Under the pieces are notes generated by a model. That model was not told the origin of the DNA, ran no database searches, and worked only from the letters and a program-made list of their open reading frames with translations. Made by a program: the position numbers and the translations under genes. A stretch of 64,000 bases of DNA from an uncultured Anaerolineae bacterium. GTDB taxonomy: Bacteria; Chloroflexota; Anaerolineae; Anaerolineales; Villigracilaceae. Shown one piece after another: positions 33,507 through 41,553 of the stretch (the first letter of the stretch is position 1; each line of letters begins with the position of its first letter). Location: NCBI GenBank assembly GCA_903875215.1, contig CAIQVH010000010.1, positions 1 through 64,000 on the forward strand, given 5' to 3'.

Positions 33507-34529
33507 TTACTTGACCAGGTTGGGGGCGTTCAGGAAATTTTCAATCTGTCCCTTGTGGAAAGCTTTCAGTTCTTCGGAAGGACGCTTGAGGCGCGGGTAG
33601 ATAAAATACACCAACAAACCTTTTTCAGCATGCAAACGATTTTCGGATTGATCGAAAATGATCGAGCGCGGGTGATCCATCACCTCGTCGGTGGCTTCGA
33701 CGCCGCGCGAAGCCGGCAAGTTGTGCATAAATTTACAGTGCGCCGGGGCTTGGTTGAACAGATCGAGATTGACCTGGTAGGTTGGCATAAAAGCGGCGCG
33801 GCGCTCGGGAATCTGGTCTTCCTGGCCCACCCACCACCAAAGGTCGGTATAGACAAAATCGGCATTTTTCACTGCGGCGATCGGGTCTTCGGTGATCGTG
33901 ATGCTGCCACCGGAAACGGCGCAGTTTTCCTGGGCCCAGTTGACCCATTCTACGGGTGCCTGATATTTCTTGGGCGCAGCATGCGTGAAATTCATCCCCA
34001 GTCTGGTGCACATCAACATCAGGGACGAGAGCACATTCGTGGCATCGCCGATAAAGGTGACATTCAAATCTTCAAGTTTTTTGCCAGCTGGCATGTGCTC
34101 GAGCATGGTTGTCGCGTCGCAAACCACCTGGGTCGGATGGTTGTAATCGGTCAGCCCGTTGAAAACCGGCACTTCGGCATGCTTGGCCAGTTCGGTAACG
34201 GTGCTGTGCTTGAGCGCGCGGCAAAAGACCGCATCACACATCCGCGAGAGGACTTTGGCGGTGTCGTACATGGATTCGCGCACGCCCAGGTGGATTTCGC
34301 CTGGCTTTAGATACAGCGCGTGGCCGCCGAGTTCGGTCATGGCAACTTCGAAGGAGACGCGCGTGCGCGTGGAGGGTTCCTCGAAAATCATCGCCAGCGA
34401 AGCGCCTTCGAGCAACTTGGGCGTACAGCCCTGCTTATCGGCGGCCTTGATCTTGCGGGTCAGTTCGATCATGTCGAGCAGTTCTTGCTTGCTGAAATCC
34501 TGCGTATCAATGAAATGGCGGACGGTCAT
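33507..34529 (-). CDS. ptcA: Putrescine carbamoyltransferase (with altered HCLP motif)
   Basis: The 340 residues match PTC rather than ornithine carbamoyltransferase: EEPSTRTRVSFEVAM, GLTDYNHPTQ, FIGDATNV, the extended C-terminal helix, and the PTC-like segment NLPASRGVEATDEVM. It splits N-carbamoylputrescine with phosphate to putrescine and carbamoyl phosphate. The usual HCLP motif reads HNLP: residue 270 is Asn (codon AAC at 33720-33722), two base changes away from Cys. ATG at 34529 is chosen for AAGGAAAG in front. First gene of the agmatine operon. Confidence 0.93.
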   Translation of the reverse strand: MTVRHFIDTQDFSKQELLDMIELTRKIKAADKQGCTPKLLEGASLAMIFEEPSTRTRVSFEVAMTELGGHALYLKPGEIHLGVRESMYDTAKVLSRMCDAVFCRALKHSTVTELAKHAEVPVFNGLTDYNHPTQVVCDATTMLEHMPAGKKLEDLNVTFIGDATNVLSSLMLMCTRLGMNFTHAAPKKYQAPVEWVNWAQENCAVSGGSITITEDPIAAVKNADFVYTDLWWWVGQEDQIPERRAAFMPTYQVNLDLFNQAPAHCKFMHNLPASRGVEATDEVMDHPRSIIFDQSENRLHAEKGLLVYFIYPRLKRPSEELKAFHKGQIENFLNAPNLVK

Positions 34530-34562
34530 GGGCTCTTTCCTTTCCAGGTTACAAAAGCAATT

Positions 34563-34606
34563 GTTCCGTTTAGGAACTACGTCATTCCGATTACGCATTC
34601 ATTATA
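34563..34606 (-). promoter_or_regulatory. ptcA promoter and inverted repeat
   Basis: Minus-strand TATAAT (34601-34606) is a clear -10. Between it and the ribosome-binding site, GTTCC-gttta-GGAAC (34563-34577) is a 15-base inverted repeat that could bind the nearby Lrp-type regulator. Confidence 0.45.
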
Positions 34607-34744
34607 CAATTTCCCAGTAGCCAACAATAGTGATAAATGTCATAATTCCAGCGAAACATCAAAAACCCCGGCTGTCCCCCTGTTCCGTTGCCTGGCACTG
34701 ATTCCCAACCGGCCTGACCCCGCTATATCCGTTTCGACATTCTC

Positions 34745-34783
34745 TTTAAAAATTCGAACCGCCCCGTTTAAGCGAGGCGGTTT
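34745..34783 (-). terminator. Terminator of the Lrp-type regulator gene
   Basis: On the minus strand AACCGCC pairs with GGCGGTT (34757-34782), followed after CGAA by five T. The rest of the 34614-34812 spacer shows no gene. Confidence 0.7.
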
Positions 34784-34812
34784 CAACGCGTTATCAGTTT
34801 CTGGCGGTCAAT

Positions 34813-35298
34813 TCATTCCAGCCCGAAATCAGCCTTGGGCGGCATCCACTCGTCAATATTGCGCAGAATACGCGGAACAAGCGCGTAGCGCGTGACATTT
34901 ACACCCGGCAAACTGGCGAGCGTGCGACGGATAAATTCGCGCAGCGCATCGTTATCTTTAAAACGCGCCTCCAGCGACACATCGTTAGTGCCCTGACCAT
35001 ACGCAACATAGGTTACTTCAGGCATCGCCATCAGGGTTTTGATGATTTCTTCCTCATGCGCCGGGTCAACTTCGAGAAAAATATCGGCAGCGGTAACATA
35101 GCCAAAGGCCGGTGGGTTGAGAACGGCGCTCAGGCGGATGACATCATCCTCCATCAGCCGGTCAATGCGCTTGCGGATGGTGCGCTCATTGGCGCCCGTC
35201 TGTCGCGCAATTTCAGAAGCCGCCAGGCGGGCATTGCCATGCAAGGCCTGGATGATGTCATAATCCAGTTTGTCGAGCAGGATTTTTCGCGGAGGCAT
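34813..35298 (-). CDS. Lrp/AsnC-family transcriptional regulator
   Basis: The 161 residues have an N-terminal helix-turn-helix of the AsnC type (LDKLDYDIIQALHGNARLA, then TGANERTIRKRIDRL) and a C-terminal RAM ligand domain with YVAYGQGTNDVSLEAR. Such proteins sense amino acids or related amines. It lies 284 bases upstream of ptcA on the same strand, where firmicute clusters have the LuxR-type AguR, so it is the natural candidate for agmatine control. ATG at 35298 is the start that fits the family length. Confidence 0.88.
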   Translation of the reverse strand: MPPRKILLDKLDYDIIQALHGNARLAASEIARQTGANERTIRKRIDRLMEDDVIRLSAVLNPPAFGYVTAADIFLEVDPAHEEEIIKTLMAMPEVTYVAYGQGTNDVSLEARFKDNDALREFIRRTLASLPGVNVTRYALVPRILRNIDEWMPPKADFGLE

Positions 35299-35347
35299 AG
35301 GTCGCTTTCGGTAACAAGTCTGGCCAAAATTGTAACACCGAAACCCG

Positions 35348-36262
35348 CTAACTACCCAAGACGCAGTCTGCCAGGAAGGCATCCACCTGAGCCTCGTAAG
35401 CCATGGGCGCGCTGAAAAACGCCTCGGCATGATCGGCATTGGGGGCCAGGTACAAAACCCGCCGCCCAGCCGTTTTGGCTTCAAACAGCGCCACACTCAT
35501 CCGCGCCGGGGTAAACTGGTCGTTCGCACCATGCGTAAACAGGATCGGAACCTGCAGAGAAGCGGCATCCCGCAGCGGGGAGATATCGCCGAAGGCCATC
35601 CCGGTTAACCATTTCGACCAGAGAGACGCCAGCGGCAGCAGAGGAAAGGCCGGGAGGTGGTAATCGAGATTGAGATGATACGCCAGCAAATCCATCAGGT
35701 CGGAGAAACAGCAATCGCAGATGAGAAAATCCACACCCAAAGTTTCCGCCGCGCACTGCAGCCCGATCGCCGCCCCATAGGATTCACCCAGCACACCCAC
35801 CGCGCCGCCGTTTCCTGTCTTTTCCCGCACCCAGGTGAGCCAGGCCGCCAGATCGTGCTTCTCGTAATAGCCAAAGGTGCTCCAACGCCCACCGCTGCGC
35901 CCGTGATTGCGATGGTCATAGAGCAATACATTGAAGCCGCGCCGGCGGAAGATGTTGACATATTTGACTGAACCAAACAGAGTGTAGGTAATGCCATGTG
36001 CAATGATGACAGACTTTGTTGCGCCAGGAATTGGCAGGTAAACCCCAAAAAGGTCGTACCCGTAGGGCGATTTGATGGTAACTTCTTGTTTCTTCCAGGA
36101 GAGCCACTCCGTTTCATCCATACGCCCTGTTTCAATTTCTATTCGATATGTTTCTTCCACGCTGCAGCATTTGGGCTGTACCACTCGCAGGGCAAAATAA
36201 AGGCCCGCCGCCAGGAGGACGAACCATATGAAGGCGAGAAAAAGCAGGAAAAAAGGTATCAC
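35348..36262 (-). CDS. Membrane-anchored alpha/beta hydrolase
   Basis: The 304 residues start with one membrane helix (about 5-28). The hydrolase core has VIIAHGITYTLFG, YDHRNHGRSGG, nucleophile Ser in GVLGESYGAA, the acid in THGANDQFTP and His in APNADHAEAF. It resembles YkpA/BAAT-like serine hydrolases of unknown substrate. The start is GTG at 36262 without a strong site. Forty-nine bases separate it from the Lrp gene. Confidence 0.85.
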   Translation of the reverse strand: MIPFFLLFLAFIWFVLLAAGLYFALRVVQPKCCSVEETYRIEIETGRMDETEWLSWKKQEVTIKSPYGYDLFGVYLPIPGATKSVIIAHGITYTLFGSVKYVNIFRRRGFNVLLYDHRNHGRSGGRWSTFGYYEKHDLAAWLTWVREKTGNGGAVGVLGESYGAAIGLQCAAETLGVDFLICDCCFSDLMDLLAYHLNLDYHLPAFPLLPLASLWSKWLTGMAFGDISPLRDAASLQVPILFTHGANDQFTPARMSVALFEAKTAGRRVLYLAPNADHAEAFFSAPMAYEAQVDAFLADCVLGS

Positions 36263-36275
36263 GGGTTGTCAGCCT

Positions 36276-36307
36276 TCAAAAAAGTGGAGCGGCAAGCCGC
36301 TCCACTT
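36276..36307 (-). terminator. Terminator of the sugar-symporter gene
   Basis: AAGTGGAGCGGC pairs with GCCGCTCCACTT, with a T run on the minus-strand side, between the MFS stop (36312) and the hydrolase start. Confidence 0.85.
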
Positions 36308-36311
36308 CAAC

Positions 36312-37721
36312 CTACTCCACCAGTTTATAGCCCTGAGATTCAAGATATTTGCGTTCTTTATCCTTATGGATCTCAGCCAATCTGGCTTTGATCCCCAACC
36401 AATGCGCGCCATCAAGCGGGTACCAGTGCAAGGCCACAAAGGAGAGAAACAGCAAAATCCCTGGCACCAGCACCCAGCCCATCAATATTCCGGTTTCAGC
36501 ACTGGCCGATTGGAGACCCTTGCCAAGGGCCTGATCATAGCCCCAGGCGGTCATCAGAGTCAACATCACCCACTGCGCAATGCTGATAGCCGGCTTGGTG
36601 ATGAAGCTATTGACCCCGGCATACATCCCTTCCCGGCGCAGGCCGGTCCGATGCTCATCCATGTCAACCACGTCGCCGTTCATCATTGGAATCAAATACA
36701 TACCCCCCGCAAAGCCAATTCCAAATAAGAAAAAGCCCAGCGTGGCCGGAATTGTGCTTTTCCCAAACAAAACAACGATGAAGCAACCCAACGCAAACGC
36801 CAGGCTGAACAAACGCGTACTGAGCTTAACCCCCCAGGGCTCACGGCGATTAATCCACAGGAATACGCCGCTAACAATGCCAAGCGCCAGCGCCACATAC
36901 AAGGGTGTGCGGGTTACATCGACCTCATCAAAGTAATACCACAAGCCCTGCATCAGCGAAGTCTGGACGAAGATGATGGTGAAGCTGATCACTTCAAAAA
37001 TGACAAATGAACGGTTGCTGAAGCACTGCAGCAGGGCGCTAAAAAAGCCCGGCTGTTCATCTTCCTGGGTGTAATGTTTCTCTTTGTAGAAGAATGTGCT
37101 GAAGTAGATGATCAAACCCATCCCGATTGAAAAAAGAATCATGAACCAACGGAAAAAGCTGATTCCCGCTAAATCACCCACTTCAGGCTTGATCGTTCCC
37201 TCGATGGCCACTGGAACTACGATGGTAAAAACCATGAAGATGATCTTCCAGACAAAAATGCTCGAACGGGCTTTGTTCGAGATGGCCACCTCGTACGGCA
37301 TGATGTACAGGCTGGTGGCAATGGCCGTATACAGGCTGTCATACACGAACAACGCCAGGAGCATCTGGATGAACAGCCCGATCTGGGTATTCATCCCCGG
37401 AAGATCCAGCCAGAACAGGATAAAACTCAGGACGAAGATTGGCGTACCGTAACGAATGTAGGGAATCCGGCGCCCGAGCTTGCTCTTGGTGCGGTCGCTG
37501 ATATAGCCAAAGAGCGGATCATTGACCGCATTCCAGATGCCAAACAGCAACCAGACAATGCCGGTATAGTAGGTCGACAGGCCGCGCAGATTGACGAAAT
37601 AATACGTCAACGCGCCAGCCGCCACCAGCGCTTGCAGGATGGCGACCGAAGCGTCAGCCAGCGAAATCCAGATACGGCTGGCAAGGGGAACACGTTCTTC
37701 TTGCAGAGCGGAAGTGGTCAT
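36312..37721 (-). CDS. MFS symporter of the glycoside-pentoside-hexuronide (GPH) type
   Basis: The 469 residues have twelve helices and the GPH signatures: FGIWNAVNDPLFGYISDRTKSK near the N-terminus (conserved Asn-Asp pair) and FFLFGIGFAGGMYLIPMMNGD later. The family moves glycosides with H+ or Na+. ATG at 37721 is chosen for AGGAG seven bases in front. Its link to the surrounding nitrogen genes is unclear; it has its own promoter, a near-perfect palindrome and a terminator. Confidence 0.87.
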   Translation of the reverse strand: MTTSALQEERVPLASRIWISLADASVAILQALVAAGALTYYFVNLRGLSTYYTGIVWLLFGIWNAVNDPLFGYISDRTKSKLGRRIPYIRYGTPIFVLSFILFWLDLPGMNTQIGLFIQMLLALFVYDSLYTAIATSLYIMPYEVAISNKARSSIFVWKIIFMVFTIVVPVAIEGTIKPEVGDLAGISFFRWFMILFSIGMGLIIYFSTFFYKEKHYTQEDEQPGFFSALLQCFSNRSFVIFEVISFTIIFVQTSLMQGLWYYFDEVDVTRTPLYVALALGIVSGVFLWINRREPWGVKLSTRLFSLAFALGCFIVVLFGKSTIPATLGFFLFGIGFAGGMYLIPMMNGDVVDMDEHRTGLRREGMYAGVNSFITKPAISIAQWVMLTLMTAWGYDQALGKGLQSASAETGILMGWVLVPGILLFLSFVALHWYPLDGAHWLGIKARLAEIHKDKERKYLESQGYKLVE

Positions 37722-37759
37722 AATCATTCTCCTGGCAATGGGGATTGAGATACCTACAT

Positions 37760-37788
37760 ATTGTAATCGATTTGGTGTGACCGGTAAC
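37760..37788 (-). promoter_or_regulatory. Promoter and palindrome before the GPH symporter gene
   Basis: Minus-strand TACAAT (37760-37765) is a likely -10. GTGACCGGTAAC (37777-37788) is a 12-base near-perfect palindrome centred on CCGG at the -35 position, the style of LacI-type operators. No LacI gene is in the window. Confidence 0.35.
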
Positions 37789-37798
37789 ATCGTCCACA

Positions 37799-37838
37799 AA
37801 AAAAGTGACAGTCACCTGGCGGGTGACTGTCACTTTTG
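37799..37838. terminator. Terminator of the YgeW-like gene
   Basis: A 16-bp perfect stem (AAAAGTGACAGTCACC and its complement) with a TGGC loop and a T run on the minus-strand side, just after the stop codon at 37845. Confidence 0.92.
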
Positions 37839-37844
37839 GAATGG

Positions 37845-38834
37845 TTAGGCCATTGTCAGCGCCATGACCGCTTTCTGGGCGTGCAGGCGGTTCTCGGCTT
37901 CATCAAAGACCACGGACTGCGGGCCATCGAGCACACTGGAGGTGACTTCGATATCGCGGTCGGCGGGCAGCGGGTGCATGTAAATCGCGCCGGGCTTGGC
38001 CACCTTCAACTTGTCGTCGTCCATCAGCCAGTTCTTGTACATATCCTGGAGTTTCTTGCCTTCGACCTTGTCGGTGGTGGTCAGCAGCGGGCCCCAAGAC
38101 TTGGCGTAAATCACATCGGCATCCTCGCAGGCTTCCTTCATGCCATCTTTGGTGTCGATGATTTCGAAGTTGGTGCCAGCCAGGCGAGCCTGTTCCTTGG
38201 CCTGTTCAACGATTTCGGGCATGAGCGGGAATTCGGGCGGGTAAGCCAGGGTGACATCCATGCCGAAGCGCGGCATCTGCAGAATCAGCGACTGCGGCAC
38301 GGAAATGGGCTTGAGATACGAAGCGGCATAAGCCCACGAAACGACGATTTTCTTCTTGCGCAGGTCTTTGCCCTTCTTTTCCATGATGGTCATCAGGTCG
38401 GCCAAGCACTGGAAGGGGTGGTAGACATCGCACTGCATGTTCAGGACGGGGGTGCGGCTGGATTTTGCAACCGCATTCAGGTATTTGTTGCCGTCGCCAT
38501 AGTCGCAGTGGCGGATGGCAATACCGTCAAAATAGCGGCCAAAGATTTCGCCGATCTCGACCGGGGTGTCGCCGTGCGAAATCTGGGTGGTGTTGCTGTC
38601 GATGAAAGCGCCGTGACCACCGAGCTGGGCCATCCCGGCTTCAAACGAGCCGCGGGTGCGGGTGGATGAGAAGAAGAACAGCATGGCGAGAACCTTATCG
38701 CGCAGGTAGGGATGCGGTTCGCCGAGCGCGCGCTTGCGTTTGAGGTCCCAGGCTACTTCGAGAACGGTTTCGACTTCTTCTTTGGTGAAGTCAAGGTCGC
38801 CGATAAAATCACGGCCACGGAAGTTGGTTTGCAT
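37845..38834 (-). CDS. ygeW: YgeW-like (knotted) carbamoyltransferase
   Basis: The 329 residues form an aspartate/ornithine carbamoyltransferase fold of the knotted YgeW/acetylornithine branch: FFFSSTRTRGSFEAGM for carbamoyl phosphate, MQCDVYHPFQ, and the characteristic SWAYAASYLKPISVPQ followed by RFGMDVTLAYPPEF. The C-terminal motif is HPLP, not HCLP. In gut bacteria YgeW acts with YgeY and ArcC in anaerobic purine breakdown. The natural substrate here is unproven. GGAG lies ten bases before the ATG. Confidence 0.88.
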   Translation of the reverse strand: MQTNFRGRDFIGDLDFTKEEVETVLEVAWDLKRKRALGEPHPYLRDKVLAMLFFFSSTRTRGSFEAGMAQLGGHGAFIDSNTTQISHGDTPVEIGEIFGRYFDGIAIRHCDYGDGNKYLNAVAKSSRTPVLNMQCDVYHPFQCLADLMTIMEKKGKDLRKKKIVVSWAYAASYLKPISVPQSLILQMPRFGMDVTLAYPPEFPLMPEIVEQAKEQARLAGTNFEIIDTKDGMKEACEDADVIYAKSWGPLLTTTDKVEGKKLQDMYKNWLMDDDKLKVAKPGAIYMHPLPADRDIEVTSSVLDGPQSVVFDEAENRLHAQKAVMALTMA

Positions 38835-38860
38835 TTTGAACTACTCCTTTTTTTGTATTT

Positions 38861-38908
38861 GGTTATCCGGTTTTCCGGTTAGACCGTTGTCCGGTTATCA
38901 AAACCGGA
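38861..38908. repeat. Short CCGGTT direct repeats
   Basis: The spacer upstream of the ygeW-like gene holds four close copies of a GGTTATCCGGTT / TTCCGGTTA unit and an AAACCGG inverse copy. This is a small low-complexity repeat of unknown role. Confidence 0.5.
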
Positions 38909-38931
38909 GGACGGGAAAACAGGTGAACTTT

Positions 38932-39450
38932 TTAGACACGTAATGCTTCTGCAGAAACAAATTTGCCGCCATCCCAGGCCAGGCGAACGCCTTCGCAGCA
39001 TTCGCAATAGTCGCCCAGGGTGGTATGGTCAAAGTCTGGCAGACAGGCCACGGCGCTGATTTCCACCACGCCGCCATGGTTAATCACGAGAGCGGAACCA
39101 AGTTCGGGCAGCGATTCTGCCAGTTGGGTGTAGAAAACAGCGAGGCGTCGGGCGTAGGAAAAGGTAGCGCCTCCTCGCTTGTACGCTGCCGCATAATCGG
39201 TAAAACTAGCCGGCCAGGGGCATTCCATCTCCACACCATCCCCACAGGTGGCGAGCTGTGGGTTTTGCTCATCCACTTTGCAGCCCATCGCTTCGGCGGT
39301 CTGGATGGCGCGTGGAATGGGGCTGGTGACGACGCGGTCAAATGGGCCTGTCTCCTCGCCGATCAGGCGGGCGAGCAACACACCCTGTTCGGACAAGTCC
39401 TGGCCGGGTTTGTTGCGGATGGAGTGGCGGCGGATTTCGATGGTTTTCAT
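38932..39450 (-). CDS. Histidine phosphatase superfamily protein
   Basis: The 172 residues have the phosphatase layout: the catalytic motif RRHSIRN (RHG is usual; here RHS), TSPIPRAIQTAEAM with the second Arg, the acid in the middle, and the late NHGGVVE His. Members remove phosphates from sugars, nucleotides or proteins. There is no Shine-Dalgarno sequence before ATG 39450, and short repeats flank the gene on both sides, so it may be a late insertion into the purine cluster. Confidence 0.82.
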   Translation of the reverse strand: MKTIEIRRHSIRNKPGQDLSEQGVLLARLIGEETGPFDRVVTSPIPRAIQTAEAMGCKVDEQNPQLATCGDGVEMECPWPASFTDYAAAYKRGGATFSYARRLAVFYTQLAESLPELGSALVINHGGVVEISAVACLPDFDHTTLGDYCECCEGVRLAWDGGKFVSAEALRV

Positions 39451-39516
39451 GTGGTAATTGGTAAATGGTAAATGGTGCTTGGCGCAATAATTACTAATCG
39501 CCAATTACTATTTACT
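39451..39516. repeat. Low-complexity GGTAAATGGT repeat
   Basis: GGTAATTGGTAAATGGTAAATGG is followed by inverted relatives (AATTACTAATCGCCAATTACTATTTACTT). It fills the spacer between the phosphatase and ygeY genes. Confidence 0.45.
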
Positions 39517-40713
39517 TTAAGCAATCAGACTGGCTAACACCGCATAAAACTCGGTGGATTTGACCATATCCGCCAGGTTGACGCTGTCGCGGACGGTGTG
39601 GGCGGTTTCTTCGTCGCCGGGGCCGAAGCCGATGGAGGCGATGCCGGCTTTACCAGCCCAGTAAATGCCATTCGTGGAGAAATTCCACTTGCCAGAGGGG
39701 GCATCTTCCAGCCCGATGGCGACGCGGGCTTTTTGACCGGCTTCCACCAGCGGGTGGGTTTCTTCATAGGCCCAGGCGGGGAAATATTTATCAACCGGGA
39801 AGACAAATCCGGTGTAGGAGGGGTCATCGTAGAAGAGTTCCTCCACTTTGACGGTGTCTTTAAATTCGGCGGGAATCAAATCTTCCACCTGTTTCTTGAC
39901 CGCTTCTTTGGTCTCGCCAAAGGTCATGCGCCGGTCGATGAAAATCACGGCTTCGTCGGGGACGGCGTTGATGCTGGGGGTCTGGACATGCAGGTCGCTG
40001 ACGGTGATCTTGCCGTGGCCGAGGAAGGGATGGTCGCCGAGCTGCGGTTCCAGGTCGCGGATTCCGGCGATGACCGGCAGCAGCTTATAAATGGCGTTAT
40101 CGCCGAGGTGATTGCTGGCAGCGTGAGCCGATTTGCCCTTGGCGGTGACTTTCATCTCCAGGCGGCCTTTGTGACCACGATAGACGTTCATTTTGGTCGG
40201 CTCGCCGATGCAGACGAAGTCGGGGCGGATACCGGGGTCAACTTCGACGAAGGTGTTGGGGGCGATGCCGTCACACCATTCTTCCATGTTGCCGAAGTAG
40301 TAGGCCGTCCAGCCTTCGAGCAAGCCCAGGTCGCGGGCAATCGCCAGGCCGTAGATCATGCCAGGGGTGGAGTTTTTCTCATCGCAGGCGCCGCGCGCAT
40401 ACAGGACGCCATCTTCGACCTTGCCGATGAACGGGTCCCACTGCCACTCGGAGCGGTCGCCGACGCCGACGGTGTCGATGTGCGAATCGAACACGATGGT
40501 GCGCGGGCCGTTGCCGATGCGCCCGATGGTATTGCCCATCTTGTCGAAACGGACTTCGTCATAGCCCAGTTTGCGCATCTCGGCCTGGATGCGCTCGCCC
40601 ACCGGGCCAATCTGCGAATCCATGCTGGGAATGGCGCATATTTCGCGCATGAATTTGATGATGTCGTCTTTCGACGCGGCCACACGGGCCTGGATTTCTT
40701 GTACTTTGGTCAT
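39517..40713 (-). CDS. ygeY: YgeY-family M20 hydrolase
   Basis: The 398 residues are an M20 metallohydrolase: FDSHIDTVG (first His/Asp), GACDEKNSTPG, GNMEEWCDG (catalytic Glu pair) and the C-terminal His in ETAHTVRDS. The dimerisation lid carries GHKGRLEMKV and GKSAHAASNHLGDNA. This is the pattern of YgeY, the hydrolase found with YgeW in the selenium/purine cluster of gut bacteria. AGGAG lies before the ATG. It may open an amide product of purine cleavage. Confidence 0.92.
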   Translation of the reverse strand: MTKVQEIQARVAASKDDIIKFMREICAIPSMDSQIGPVGERIQAEMRKLGYDEVRFDKMGNTIGRIGNGPRTIVFDSHIDTVGVGDRSEWQWDPFIGKVEDGVLYARGACDEKNSTPGMIYGLAIARDLGLLEGWTAYYFGNMEEWCDGIAPNTFVEVDPGIRPDFVCIGEPTKMNVYRGHKGRLEMKVTAKGKSAHAASNHLGDNAIYKLLPVIAGIRDLEPQLGDHPFLGHGKITVSDLHVQTPSINAVPDEAVIFIDRRMTFGETKEAVKKQVEDLIPAEFKDTVKVEELFYDDPSYTGFVFPVDKYFPAWAYEETHPLVEAGQKARVAIGLEDAPSGKWNFSTNGIYWAGKAGIASIGFGPGDEETAHTVRDSVNLADMVKSTEFYAVLASLIA

Positions 40714-40796
40714 TTATTTCTCCTCTTTACGGTTTCATTTGTTGAAAGCGGCCCGGTCTGGCGGATTGGGTTGAGACCGGCTGCTTGCGACCTGAG

Positions 40797-41513
40797 TTAT
40801 GAGCTTTCCACCCGCCGGACAATGTGAAATTTGAAATAACCGGGGACGAAATAGCTGTGTGAGTAATCAACCACTTTGCCCGAAGCTGTGAAAAGCCGTG
40901 CAGAAAAGTAGAGCAGAACGTCGCCGCGCTGAATTTCGAGCATTTTGGCCACTTCGGCGGTGGCGTTGGTGGCGGTGATATCGGTGCGGCTGACCGTCAA
41001 CGGGTCGCCGCGCTGGATGAGATAATCGAGTACGGATCCGCTGAATTTGGTTGCCAGTTCTTCAGCGTGGAGAATCTCCTCGGGCAGCGTATCCACCAGA
41101 TAGGCAACCGGGCGCGAGGCGGCGCGCATGATGCGAGCCACGCGTACCAGGTTGGTAGCGGGGGCAACGTTCAGCGTGGCGGCATAGGCTTCATCGGCTT
41201 GGATTTGCGTCACCACCACTTCGCCAGGGCTGACATCCAGGCTGGTGCGGCGGGCAAGGGTCAGCATGCTTTCAAGAACTTCCAGCCCGCTTTCCATCAC
41301 CGGCGGCTGGCCGACGACGTATGTTCCAGCGCCCTGCCGGCGCCGGATCAGGCCCTGGGCTTCAAAGGTGCGCATTGCTTCACGCAAGGTGGCGCGACTG
41401 ACGCCCAAATCGGCGGCCAAATCCGGTTCGGAGGGCAGGCGCGAACCAGGCGCGGATTTGGCAATCAGCGCAGCCAGGTCGGCCTGCAAGCGTTGGAAAG
41501 GAAAATGGGGCAT
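40797..41513 (-). CDS. GntR-family regulator, FadR-like HTH with UTRA domain
   Basis: The 238 residues start with a winged helix (LPSEPDLAADLGVSRATLRE, then AMRTFEAQGLIRRRQGAGTYV). The recognition helix with LREAM is FadR-like. The C-terminal two thirds look like a UTRA ligand domain of the HutC type, ending YSHSYFVPGYFKFHI. It lies inside the purine-type cluster and is the likely reader of the two FadR-type palindromes at 30902 and 45077. A GGAG site lies before the ATG. The ligand is unknown; a purine or its breakdown product is a reasonable guess. Confidence 0.9.
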   Translation of the reverse strand: MPHFPFQRLQADLAALIAKSAPGSRLPSEPDLAADLGVSRATLREAMRTFEAQGLIRRRQGAGTYVVGQPPVMESGLEVLESMLTLARRTSLDVSPGEVVVTQIQADEAYAATLNVAPATNLVRVARIMRAASRPVAYLVDTLPEEILHAEELATKFSGSVLDYLIQRGDPLTVSRTDITATNATAEVAKMLEIQRGDVLLYFSARLFTASGKVVDYSHSYFVPGYFKFHIVRRVESS

Positions 41514-41553
41514 ACCTTACTCCAGGAAGCAACGAAATCTACGTGCCAAAAAA

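Noticed and set aside
33507-34529. Catabolic ornithine carbamoyltransferase (ArcB/ArgF)
   Set aside because: The DYNHPTQ motif, the C-terminal tail and the gene order with aguA and aguD fit putrescine carbamoyltransferase better.
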